From assembly GCA_030685065.1 (NCBI GenBank), contig JAUXQH010000158.1:1-64000 (forward strand): a stretch of DNA of 64,000 nt, in the 5' to 3' direction. Position 1 is the stretch's first letter; each line of letters begins with the position of its first letter. Of the stretch, positions 1 to 11,563 are shown piece by piece. Made by a program: the position numbers and the translations under genes. The notes under the pieces were generated by a model that did no database searches, had not been told where the DNA came from, and saw only the letters and a program-made list of their open reading frames with translations. This DNA is from Pseudomonadota bacterium (GTDB taxonomy: Bacteria; Myxococcota_A; UBA796; SXON01).

Positions 1-279
1 GGCGGTGGTGGCTACGGCGGCGGCGGCGGCGGGCGCGGGCCCGTGGGCGGCGGCGGCGGTCGCGGGTTCGGCGGCGGGGGCGGCGGTGGTGGAAGCCGCG
101 GCGGCGGTCCCCGCGGCCCGGCCGGCGGCAGCCAGTTCGACAACCGCGCGGGCGGCGCGACGTGGGGCGAGTGGCCGAAGACGGGAGAGGCCCTGCGCCC
201 CCGCAACGCCGACTCCAAGGAGGTCACGCCCGGCGTGTGGCGGTCGGGTGGGAAGGACGGGTCGGGGTCGGGCAGGTAG
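1..279 (+). CDS. C-terminus of a Gly-rich protein (5' end outside window)
   Basis: Frame 1 is open from the first base to a TAG at 277-279, so this is the last 92 residues of a gene that begins before the window. The visible part starts with about 45 residues made almost only of Gly and Arg (GGYGGG and RGFGGGG types). A less repetitive tail with two Trp residues follows (TWGEWPKTGEALRP, then EVTPGVWRSGG). Gly/Arg-rich tails occur on RNA-binding proteins, RNA helicases and single-strand DNA-binding proteins, but no catalytic or binding domain is visible here, so the function is unknown. The strong third-position G/C bias and the non-repetitive tail argue for a real coding end rather than chance. 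Confidence 0.55.
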   Translation, partial: GGGGYGGGGGGRGPVGGGGGRGFGGGGGGGGSRGGGPRGPAGGSQFDNRAGGATWGEWPKTGEALRPRNADSKEVTPGVWRSGGKDGSGSGR

Positions 280-349
280 ATCTGCCGCGATCCCAGCGCC
301 GGGAGAGCGCCCGGAGCGCGGATTGGTGACGCCGGACACGCCCGAACCC

Positions 350-366
350 CTGCACACCCGTGCAGT
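350..366 (+). promoter_or_regulatory. LexA-like operator (SOS box) upstream of uvrA
   Basis: CTGCAC-ACCC-GTGCAG is a perfect 6-bp inverted repeat with a 4-base spacer, 21 bases before the uvrA ATG. As I recall it, the Myxococcus xanthus LexA consensus is CTRHAMRYBYGTTCAGS. This site agrees at 15 of 17 positions and differs only at a T to G and at the last base. uvrA is a classic SOS gene, so LexA control is plausible. It is an inference from one site. Confidence 0.5.
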
Positions 367-386
367 ACCGGGTTAAGCGGCTCGGC

Positions 387-5380
<4,994 letters not shown>

Positions 5381-5399
<19 letters not shown>

Positions 5400-5440
5400 A
5401 GCTGGCGCAGGCAGGGTAGAGCTGGCGCAGGCAGGGTAGA
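5381..5440 (+). repeat. 20-bp tandem repeat x3 over the uvrA stop codon
   Basis: Three abutting 20-base copies of (c/g)CTGGCGCAGGC(g/a)GGGTAGA lie at 5381-5400, 5401-5420 and 5421-5440. The first contains the last UvrA codons and its TAG stop (5397-5399). Copies 2 and 3 are identical to each other and each re-copies the TAG. The array ends 7 bases before the next start codon. Confidence 0.9.
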
Positions 5441-5447
5441 GGGGGCG

Positions 5448-6338
5448 ATGCTCCTCCTCCTCCTCGCCGCCTGCGGTCACCACATCCCCGATCCCGGCGG
5501 CACCGTCGCGGCCATGCCGAGCTTCAGCACGTCGCTCGCCGTCTGCCGCGCGGAGTTCGCCACGGGCACGCTGCCCGCGGGCATGGTCGTCGCGCACCAC
5601 GCGCTGAAGGAAGACGTGCCGAGCACCCAGAGCGGCCTCCTCCTCGTCCACCCCGGCGGCACCTGGCTCGTCGACGGCGGCATGTCCCTCGCGTACCAGA
5701 CCTCCATGCGCGAGGTCAAAGGCCTCAAGGGGCTCTTCCTGCGCGAGGCCGCGAAGGGCTGGACGCGCCTCGGCACACCCGAGGAGGTCATCCGGCGGGT
5801 GGGGATCCTGCCCGAAACGCTCACGGGCGCCATCCTCTCGCACGCGCACTTCGACCACCTCGGCGGGCTGCTCGACCTCCCGGGCGTGCCGATCTGGGCC
5901 CCGCCGGAGGAGCTCGCCGCCCTGGACAGCATGCTCCCCGCCGAGGCCCGCGCCCTGGCGCCCCGCGGCCACCCCATCTCCTTCGACGGGCCCGCGGTCG
6001 GCCCCTACCCCTCCTCATGGGACCTGTTCGGGGACGGCTCCGCGTTGATCGTCCCCATGTCCGGCCACACGCCCGGCAGCGTCGGCACGCTCCTCCGCCT
6101 GGCGAACGGACGGCGGGTGTTCCACGTGGGCGACACCGTGTGGGTCCGCGAGGGCTACGAGGGCCGCGAGCCCAAGGGGTGGCTGGCCTCCTCCTTCGAC
6201 AACGACCGGGACGGCACGGACCTCCAGATCCAGCGCCTCTGGAAGCTGCACCAGGTCGATCCCGACCTGCTGATCCTCCCCGCGCACGACCGTCGGCAGT
6301 GGGAGGCGTTGTTCGGCGCCTCCGAATGCATCCGGTGA
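5448..6338 (+). CDS. Metallo-beta-lactamase-fold hydrolase, lipoprotein
   Basis: This 296-residue protein starts with a very short lipoprotein signal (MLLLLLAAC, lipobox Cys at residue 9), so it is probably anchored in the envelope. The metal-binding signature SHAHFDHLGG lies near residue 133. Further MBL landmarks follow: GHTPGS, HVGDTVW and, near the C-terminus, LPAHDRRQW. The layout resembles the lactonase-like MBL branch (AttM/AHL lactonase and relatives), which hydrolyses ester or lactone bonds with two zinc ions. The real substrate cannot be told. The gene overlaps the downstream esterase by 13 bases and the two are probably co-translated. Start ATG 5448 is preceded by a GAGGGGG Shine-Dalgarno that follows the uvrA terminal repeat array. 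Confidence 0.85.
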   Translation: MLLLLLAACGHHIPDPGGTVAAMPSFSTSLAVCRAEFATGTLPAGMVVAHHALKEDVPSTQSGLLLVHPGGTWLVDGGMSLAYQTSMREVKGLKGLFLREAAKGWTRLGTPEEVIRRVGILPETLTGAILSHAHFDHLGGLLDLPGVPIWAPPEELAALDSMLPAEARALAPRGHPISFDGPAVGPYPSSWDLFGDGSALIVPMSGHTPGSVGTLLRLANGRRVFHVGDTVWVREGYEGREPKGWLASSFDNDRDGTDLQIQRLWKLHQVDPDLLILPAHDRRQWEALFGASECIR

Positions 6339-7153
6339 CCGCGCTGCTCCTGCTCGGCGGCTGCGCCTTCGGCGTCGGCGCGCAGACCCTGGACGTCGAC
6401 CCCGACGCCCGGTGCGAGGTCTCCGACGATCACGTCTCGTGCGAGCACGCCACGATCCTCTTCCGCGCCGGCCTCGCCGCCCGCGAGGTGCACGTCCAGC
6501 ACCCCGTCGGGGAGGCGCCGGCCGCCGGCTGGCCCGCCGCCATCCTGTTCCAGGGCTCGCTCGACGCGCGCGGCGTGTGGGAGGGAGACGATGGTGACGC
6601 CTTCGGCGGGTTCCACCAGGCGCGGGTGACGGCGGCCTTGCTGGACGCCGGCTTCGCGGTGATCGCCCCCGAGGCCCGCTACGACGGCGCGTATTTCTGG
6701 GACACGAACGTGCTCCCCTGGTCGTTCGCCTGGGGCGCGTCCGCCGATCACCGGCTCATCCTGGGCCTCCTGGCGGCGCTCGACGCGGGCGAGCTCGGCC
6801 CGCTCGACCCCGACCGCCTGTACGCCGGTGGCATCTCGAGCGGCGGCTACATGACCAGCCGCATGGCCGTCGCCTATCCGGGGCGCTTCCGCGCCCTCGC
6901 GATCCAGTCCGCCTCCTACGCCACGTGCGCCGGGCCGCTCTGCGTCGTGCCGGAGCTGCCCGAGGACCACCCGCCCGTGCTCTTCCTGCACGGTGGGGCC
7001 GATGCCATCGTCCCCATCGGCACGATGGACACGTACGCGGACGCGCTAGAGGAGGACGGCATCCCGACGGAGCGCGTCGTGGAGGACACCGCGGGCCACG
7101 CGTGGCTGGAGGTCGCGCCCGAGGAGGTCGTCGGGTGGTTCGAGGCCTGGTGA
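6326..7153 (+). CDS. Alpha/beta-hydrolase esterase (PHB-depolymerase/feruloyl-esterase-like), lipoprotein
   Basis: This is a 275-residue predicted lipoprotein (LLLLGGC, Cys about residue 13). It has the alpha/beta-hydrolase nucleophile elbow GGISSGGYM, a later acid region HGGADAIVP and a catalytic-His candidate AGHAW near the end, in the order expected for a Ser-Asp-His triad. The sequence style resembles the LpqC/polyhydroxybutyrate depolymerase group, which also contains feruloyl and acetylxylan esterases. Start ATG 6326 lies inside the end of the MBL gene; a longer open frame upstream is only the shadow of that gene. With two lipid-anchored hydrolases in tandem, a shared role in breaking ester or lactone bonds of an external substrate is reasonable but inferred. 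Confidence 0.82.
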   Translation: MHPVTALLLLGGCAFGVGAQTLDVDPDARCEVSDDHVSCEHATILFRAGLAAREVHVQHPVGEAPAAGWPAAILFQGSLDARGVWEGDDGDAFGGFHQARVTAALLDAGFAVIAPEARYDGAYFWDTNVLPWSFAWGASADHRLILGLLAALDAGELGPLDPDRLYAGGISSGGYMTSRMAVAYPGRFRALAIQSASYATCAGPLCVVPELPEDHPPVLFLHGGADAIVPIGTMDTYADALEEDGIPTERVVEDTAGHAWLEVAPEEVVGWFEAW

Positions 7154-7172
7154 TCCGCCGCGATCAGCGGAT
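7153..7172. terminator. Small hairpin between convergent genes
   Basis: ATCCGC (7153-7158) and GCGGAT (7167-7172) can pair around an 8-base loop. The stem runs into the stop codon of the minus-strand flavodoxin gene (7164-7166) and abuts the esterase stop. There is no U-tract, so termination is only suggested. Confidence 0.35.
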
Positions 7173-7613
7173 TCGGATCATGCACTCGGCGGGGACCACG
7201 TGCTCGCCCCACTCGGGCTTGAGGCGCCAATAGGCGTACTCGGCCACACATTCGCCCCCGAGCTCCCCCACCTTCTGCTTGAGGGCCTCCACCATGGTGC
7301 CGGGCCAGAGCCCGTACACGCTGAAGACGGCCAACTTCTTTTCGTCCAGCGCGTCCACCCCGTCGAGGAACGCGGCGACCGGCTCGGGGAGGGTCGATGG
7401 GCGCAGGCCGGCGCGGAGCACCGGAGCCCCGACGATCAGCCCCGTGTAGAGCTCGAGGTCGAGCCTCTCGCGCGGATCCGGCCCGCCGATGACGAAGGTG
7501 TCGACCACGAAGGCGCGCTCTTCCAGCATCTGCTTCATTCGTGGCACGACGGAGCCGCAGAACCCGCGGGTGTCGTCATAGGCGATGAGGAGGCGAATCG
7601 GCTTGAAAGGCAA
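7164..7613 (-). CDS. Flavodoxin-like domain protein
   Basis: This 149-residue soluble protein begins IRLLIAYDDTRGFCGSVVPRMKQML, which fits the first strand, phosphate loop and helix of a flavodoxin fold. It continues with GLIVGAPVLRAGLRPSTL (a flavin-edge-like loop) and KKLAVFSVYGLWPGTMVEALKQKVGELGG, typical of the last strand and helix. Such domains bind FMN and carry electrons or act as small NAD(P)H-quinone reductases. The Thr/Ser-rich FMN loop is atypical (YDDTRGFCG), so FMN binding is uncertain. The only usable start before this sequence is TTG at 7613. A well-spaced TTGACC-N17-TACCTT promoter lies upstream. It is divergent from the GYF/SH3 gene. Confidence 0.7.
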   Translation of the reverse strand: MPFKPIRLLIAYDDTRGFCGSVVPRMKQMLEERAFVVDTFVIGGPDPRERLDLELYTGLIVGAPVLRAGLRPSTLPEPVAAFLDGVDALDEKKLAVFSVYGLWPGTMVEALKQKVGELGGECVAEYAYWRLKPEWGEHVVPAECMIRIR

Positions 7614-7632
7614 GGCAACCTGAAGCGGATGA

Positions 7633-7661
7633 AAGGTAGTCAGGGGTCAAGCCTCGGTCAA
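7633..7661 (-). promoter_or_regulatory. Sigma70-type promoter for the flavodoxin gene
   Basis: On the minus strand, TTGACC (7661-7656) and TACCTT (7638-7633) are separated by exactly 17 bases. The predicted transcript would begin about 14-15 bases before the TTG start at 7613. Confidence 0.5.
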
Positions 7662-7677
7662 CCACCACGGGCCGTGC

Positions 7678-7706
7678 TTGACGTCACCGGTGCCCTCCGG
7701 TACTTC
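7678..7706 (+). promoter_or_regulatory. Sigma70-type promoter for the GYF/SH3 gene
   Basis: TTGACG (7678-7683), a 17-base spacer and TACTTC (7701-7706) lie upstream of ATG 7730. Together with the opposite promoter at 7633-7661 this makes a compact divergent promoter region. AAGGGTG just before the ATG can serve as the ribosome binding site. Confidence 0.5.
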
Positions 7707-7729
7707 GCGACCACGCTCAAGGGTGTCGA

Positions 7730-8749
7730 ATGTCCCGCTGGATGATCAATGCAGGCGGCCAGCAATACAGCGCCGCGAACATGGACGAGCTCCGGCAATT
7801 CGCCAAGCGCGGGGAGCTCGCCGCGGGCGACATCGTGCAGCCCCCCGGCGCGTCCGACTGGATCTACGCCCTCGAGGTGCCCGAGCTCAAGGGCTCGCTC
7901 CGCGCCGACCTCGACACCGAACCCGGCGCCGCGCCGTCCGAAATGCACCCGGTGGTGCGCTGGGGCGCCGCGGCCCTGCTCGCGGCCACCGCCGTGGGCG
8001 CATGGTCCTACGCGCTGTCGCTCCGCGACACCATCCCCCAGCCGGACGACCTCGAGCTCATCGGCGGCACCAGCGGCCTCTCGTTCTCCGAGGTGCTCGT
8101 CACCGCCGAGAACGGCCAGCTCTACTCGGCGCCCGACGCGAACTCGCCCGTCGTGACCGCGCTGGTGAAGAACGCGAAGGCCGATCTGCTCGCCAAGCGC
8201 GGCAAGTGGTACCGCCTCCGCGCCGACGGCAAGGAGGGCTACGCCTCCTTCGACACCGTGATCCCGGCCTACTTCTTCGGCGACGACGACGCCAAGCGCG
8301 CCCACGACCCGTTGTACAACCCGGACAAGTACGTCTACGTGCGCAACAGCTCCTGGCAGCTCGCGCCCGAGGGCGGGAACAAGTTCCTCACGAGCTTCAC
8401 GTTCCTGATGCAGAACGACGCCAAGTTCGCGATGACGGACATCAAGCTGCTCGCGACGATCAAGGACAAGAACGACGCCGTCCTCGAGACGAAGGAGATC
8501 GCTGTCGAAGGCACGATCCCCGCCGAGTTCAGCACGATGGTCGGCGTGCTCATGCCGGAGCGGAAGGACAAGGGCGCCGCGCCCCGCATCATGACCGCGT
8601 CGACCTTCGAGGAGATGTCCAAGGCCGACCCGGATCTGGCCCTGCGCTGGGTCGACGGCGTCGAGGTCCGGCTCACGTCGGACGGGTTCACCGAGGCGGC
8701 GATCGAGCTGCTCGAAGTGCGCGCCGTGCCCCCCACCGGCGAGAAGTAG
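7730..8749 (+). CDS. GYF_2/SH3-domain single-pass membrane protein
   Basis: This is a 339-residue protein. Residues 1-53 (WMINAGGQQYSAANMDELRQF then GDIVQPPGASDWIYAL) have the pattern of a GYF_2-like domain, common at the N-terminus of myxobacterial and other membrane proteins and thought to bind peptides. One hydrophobic segment follows (about 77-98). A bacterial SH3-like domain comes next (GQLYSAPDANSPVVTALVKNAKADLLAKRG..WYRL..GYA; about 120-175), then a beta-rich C-terminal domain of about 150 residues that I do not recognise. The expected topology is a cytoplasmic GYF domain with an outside SH3 domain. It stands alone between a divergent promoter and a strong hairpin. Its function is unknown. 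Confidence 0.75.
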   Translation: MSRWMINAGGQQYSAANMDELRQFAKRGELAAGDIVQPPGASDWIYALEVPELKGSLRADLDTEPGAAPSEMHPVVRWGAAALLAATAVGAWSYALSLRDTIPQPDDLELIGGTSGLSFSEVLVTAENGQLYSAPDANSPVVTALVKNAKADLLAKRGKWYRLRADGKEGYASFDTVIPAYFFGDDDAKRAHDPLYNPDKYVYVRNSSWQLAPEGGNKFLTSFTFLMQNDAKFAMTDIKLLATIKDKNDAVLETKEIAVEGTIPAEFSTMVGVLMPERKDKGAAPRIMTASTFEEMSKADPDLALRWVDGVEVRLTSDGFTEAAIELLEVRAVPPTGEK

Positions 8750-8758
8750 GCCGGGCAG

Positions 8759-8800
8759 CCGATCTTTCCGGCGGGTTACCAAACCCGCCGGGAAGATCGG
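8759..8800. terminator. Strong bidirectional hairpin, 19-bp stem
   Basis: CCGATCTTTCCGGCGGGTT (8759-8777) pairs with 8782-8800 around an ACCA loop, with a single G-U pair in the stem. It begins 10 bases after the stop of the GYF/SH3 gene. There is no long U-run, but the stem is very stable and lies between convergent genes. Confidence 0.65.
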
Positions 8801-8832
8801 CGATCCGGAGGCGGACCGTTCCGAGTGGGCCC

Positions 8833-8854
8833 GTGTTTGCGCGGGCGCAAACAC
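8833..8854. terminator. Second hairpin in the convergent gap
   Basis: GTGTTTGCGC-GG-GCGCAAACAC (8833-8854) is a perfect 10-bp palindrome-like hairpin. It is the middle one of at least three stem-loops between 8749 and 8922, a gap that otherwise holds no gene. Confidence 0.45.
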
Positions 8855-8895
8855 GCTGCCCGCTTGAAACGGAGTTTCGCCGACCGGAAACCACT

Positions 8896-8923
8896 AGCCA
8901 GAACGCGCTCGGGCGTTCTGGCT
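8896..8923 (-). terminator. Hairpin overlapping the kefC stop codon
   Basis: AGCCAGAACGC (8896-8906) and GCGTTCTGGCT (8913-8923) form a perfect 11-bp stem with a 6-base loop. The outer arm covers two bases of the kefC stop codon (8922-8924, TAG on the minus strand). Confidence 0.6.
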
Positions 8924-10889
8924 ACACCCTCCTCTCCTCTTCGTCCTCGTTCTCTCTGGGGTCAGCGGTGGGGTCAGCGGTGGCCTCGACGGTGCGCGTG
9001 TCGCGGGGCGGCCGGATGCCGAGCCCCTCGCGGATCTGCTCGCTGTCCCACGCGTGCGCGCCGAACCCCTGCGCTCCGCCGCGGTCGGCCTGGAGCGCGG
9101 CGGAGAGCGCCGCGACCCGCTCCCGCGACGTCTTGACCAGCGTGGCCTGGTCATGGCGGAGCGACGCGAGCTCGTGGACGGACTGCTCGTCGTAGCGACG
9201 GAACGTCCGGGCGCTGCGATGGGCAAAGTGCGCGTGCGCGCCGAGCACGCGCAAGGCATCGACGCCCAGGCGGAGCGAGGTGTCGAACGTCTCCCGGTAG
9301 ACCTCCTCGACGCCGGCCTCGAGCAGCTCGTAGGCCTCGGTGCGTCCGCGGGCGCGCGCCAGGATCGTCAGGTGTGGGAAGTGCTTGTGGGCGGTGTGCA
9401 CGATCTGCATCACCTTCGCGTGCTCGTCCACCGCGACGATCAGCACCTTCGCCGTGGCGGCCCCGGCCGAGCGGAGCAGATCGAGCCGGGAGGCGTCGCC
9501 GTAGAACACCTTCTGGCCGAACCGGGCGAGCACCTCCATCAGCTCGGAGTCCACGTCGACCGCCGTGGCGCCCACGCCGTTCGACCGCAGGAAGCGCCCG
9601 GCGATCTGCCCGAAGCGCCCGTACCCCGCGATGATCACGGGATGATGCTCGTCCTCGACGTCGGACTCGCGCGCCAGGGGCTTTGCCGGCGCGAGCCGCG
9701 GCAACACGAAGCGCTCGTTCAGCGCGAGCAACAGCGGGCTCGCCGCCATCGAGAGCGCCGTCACCGCCACCATCGGGCGCACGATGTCGTCCGGGAGCAC
9801 GCCGCTCTGGCCGGCGAACGAGAAGAGCACGAACGCGAACTCGCCGATCTGGGCAAGGGCGACCGCGAAGACGGCCGTCTGGTCGCGGCTCGTACGGAAG
9901 GCCCGCCCGAGCGCCACGAGCACCCCCACCTTCACGAGGATGGCGGCGAGCAACAGGCCGAGGATGGTGCCCGGCGCGTCGATCAGCAGGCCAAAGTCGA
10001 TCGAGGAGCCGACGGCGATGAAGAAGAGGCCGAGCAGGAGCCCCTTGAAGGGCTCGATGTCGCTCTCGAGCTCGTGCCGGTACTCGCTGTTGGCGAGCAC
10101 CACGCCCGCGAGAAAGGTCCCGAGGGCGGGAGAGAGCCCGACGAGCGACATCAGGAGGGTCACGCCCACGACGAGCACGAGCGCGGCGGCGGTGAACATC
10201 TCGCGTAGCCCGGTCCCGGCGATGATCCGCATCGCGGGCCGCACGAGGAAGCGCCCGGCGACGACCACCGCGGTGATGGCGCCGAGCACGACCGCGGCGT
10301 GCTGCCAGGCCGGGAGGTGATCGACGAAGCTCCCGCCACCATGGCCCTCGCCCTCCCCGGCCCCGGCAACGGCGACGGTCGCGAGGAGCGGGAAGGCGGC
10401 CAGCATCGGGATCACCGCGATGTCCTGAAACAGCAGCACCGCGAAGGACTTCTGCCCGGCGTCGCTCTTCATCAGGCCCTTCTCGGCCAGGGACTGGAGC
10501 GCGATCGCCGTCGAGGACATCGACACGATGAGGCCGAGCGCGACCGCTTGTTGCCACGGGAGGCCGAGGGCGCTCGCGATGAGCCCGACAACGGCCGTCG
10601 TCGCGCCCACCTGGAGGCCGCCGAGGCCGAGGATCGGGCCGCGGAGCCGCCACAACGTGGACGGATCGAGCTCGAGCCCCACGAGAAAGAGCATCATCAC
10701 CACGCCGAATTCGGCGAAGTGCATGACGTCCTCTCCCTCCTCCCCCACGAGCTGGAGCCCCCAGGGGCCGATCAGCAGGCCCGCGAGCAGGTAGCCGAGC
10801 ACGGAGCCCAGCCCGAGCCGCTTGGCGAGCGGCACGACGACCAGCGCGGCCGCGAGGTACACGAAGGCCTGGAGGAAGAAGGAGTCCAT
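8922..10889 (-). CDS. kefC: Glutathione-regulated K+ efflux antiporter (KefB/KefC family)
   Basis: This 655-residue CPA2-family K+/H+ antiporter has an N-terminal membrane domain of about 380 residues with many hydrophobic segments. The E. coli Kef fingerprint HELESDIEPFKGLLLGLFFI is kept (E. coli: HALESDIEPFKG), which is the loop that gates the channel. The cytosolic part starts with a TrkA-N/RCK domain (VIIAGYGRFGQIAGRFL, about 417-433) that binds nucleotide and glutathione adducts. The C-terminal 100 residues are a charged tail. In E. coli, Kef protects against electrophiles by acidifying the cytoplasm, and its activity needs the ancillary flavoprotein KefF or KefG. Here the KefF-like gene is immediately upstream, 6 bases away. 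KefB and KefC cannot be told apart by eye. Confidence 0.92.
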   Translation of the reverse strand: MDSFFLQAFVYLAAALVVVPLAKRLGLGSVLGYLLAGLLIGPWGLQLVGEEGEDVMHFAEFGVVMMLFLVGLELDPSTLWRLRGPILGLGGLQVGATTAVVGLIASALGLPWQQAVALGLIVSMSSTAIALQSLAEKGLMKSDAGQKSFAVLLFQDIAVIPMLAAFPLLATVAVAGAGEGEGHGGGSFVDHLPAWQHAAVVLGAITAVVVAGRFLVRPAMRIIAGTGLREMFTAAALVLVVGVTLLMSLVGLSPALGTFLAGVVLANSEYRHELESDIEPFKGLLLGLFFIAVGSSIDFGLLIDAPGTILGLLLAAILVKVGVLVALGRAFRTSRDQTAVFAVALAQIGEFAFVLFSFAGQSGVLPDDIVRPMVAVTALSMAASPLLLALNERFVLPRLAPAKPLARESDVEDEHHPVIIAGYGRFGQIAGRFLRSNGVGATAVDVDSELMEVLARFGQKVFYGDASRLDLLRSAGAATAKVLIVAVDEHAKVMQIVHTAHKHFPHLTILARARGRTEAYELLEAGVEEVYRETFDTSLRLGVDALRVLGAHAHFAHRSARTFRRYDEQSVHELASLRHDQATLVKTSRERVAALSAALQADRGGAQGFGAHAWDSEQIREGLGIRPPRDTRTVEATADPTADPRENEDEEERRV

Positions 10890-10895
10890 GTTTTC

Positions 10896-11525
10896 CTAGG
10901 CGCCGTTGGCGGCGTGGGGCTCGGCCGCCATCGTGCCGTCCCGGAGCGCCTCGATCACGCTCCGGTAGCGGCCGGCGCCGGCGTCGATCTCGGCCTCGCC
11001 GAGGCGGTGGCTCCCGTGGAGCAGGAAGGGCGGCAGCGAGCGAACGCCGCAGAGGTGCATGGTCTGGTCGATCGGCGCCAGGAGCTGCCGCATCGTGTAG
11101 CGGTTGTACCCTCCCTCCACGTACGCCGAATCGGGCCCGCCCGTCGTGATCGCCTGGAGGAACGTCTTGCCGTGGAGCGCGGTCCCACCTGGGCCGTAGG
11201 CCCAGCCGAACTCGAGTACGAGGTCCTGCCACTCCTTGAGGATCGCGGGCGTGCTGTACCAGTAGAATGGGTGCTGCCAGACGATGATCGGGTGCGCCAG
11301 GAGCAGCTCCTTCTCGTGCTGCACGTCGATGTCGAAGTCCGGGTAGGCCTCGTAGAGGTCATGGACGGTGACTCCGTCCATCCCGACGATCGCGTCCGCG
11401 AGCGCGCGGTTCACCCGCGACCGGTTCATGGCCGGGTGCGCCACGAGGACCAGCACCTTTCCTGTCGCCCCACGGGACGCCGCGCGTAGGCCGCTCGTCC
11501 GCCGAATTCCCGCGCCGTGGCTCAT
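10896..11525 (-). CDS. kefF: Kef ancillary NAD(P)H oxidoreductase (KefF-like)
   Basis: This 209-residue flavoprotein of the NQO/KefF family matches E. coli KefF across IIVWQHPFYWYSTPAILKEW, GWAYGPGGTALHGK and the ITTGG and CGVRSLPPFLLH stretches. KefF binds FMN, reduces quinones and activates KefC. It carries about 20 extra residues before the first strand (KVLVLVAHPAMN). ATG 11525 is preceded by a strong GGGAGGGG ribosome binding site, so the extension may be real. It is the first gene of a two-gene operon with the antiporter, consistent with the known heteromeric complex at the inner membrane. Confidence 0.9.
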   Translation of the reverse strand: MSHGAGIRRTSGLRAASRGATGKVLVLVAHPAMNRSRVNRALADAIVGMDGVTVHDLYEAYPDFDIDVQHEKELLLAHPIIVWQHPFYWYSTPAILKEWQDLVLEFGWAYGPGGTALHGKTFLQAITTGGPDSAYVEGGYNRYTMRQLLAPIDQTMHLCGVRSLPPFLLHGSHRLGEAEIDAGAGRYRSVIEALRDGTMAAEPHAANGA

Positions 11526-11563
11526 CGCCCCTCCCGACGCACCCGCCTAACCGGACGCCGCGA

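Noticed and set aside
360-386. GTG at 360 as the uvrA start
   Set aside because: The resulting extra residues do not fit UvrA and the codon lies inside the LexA-like palindrome; ATG 387 starts exactly where UvrA proteins begin.
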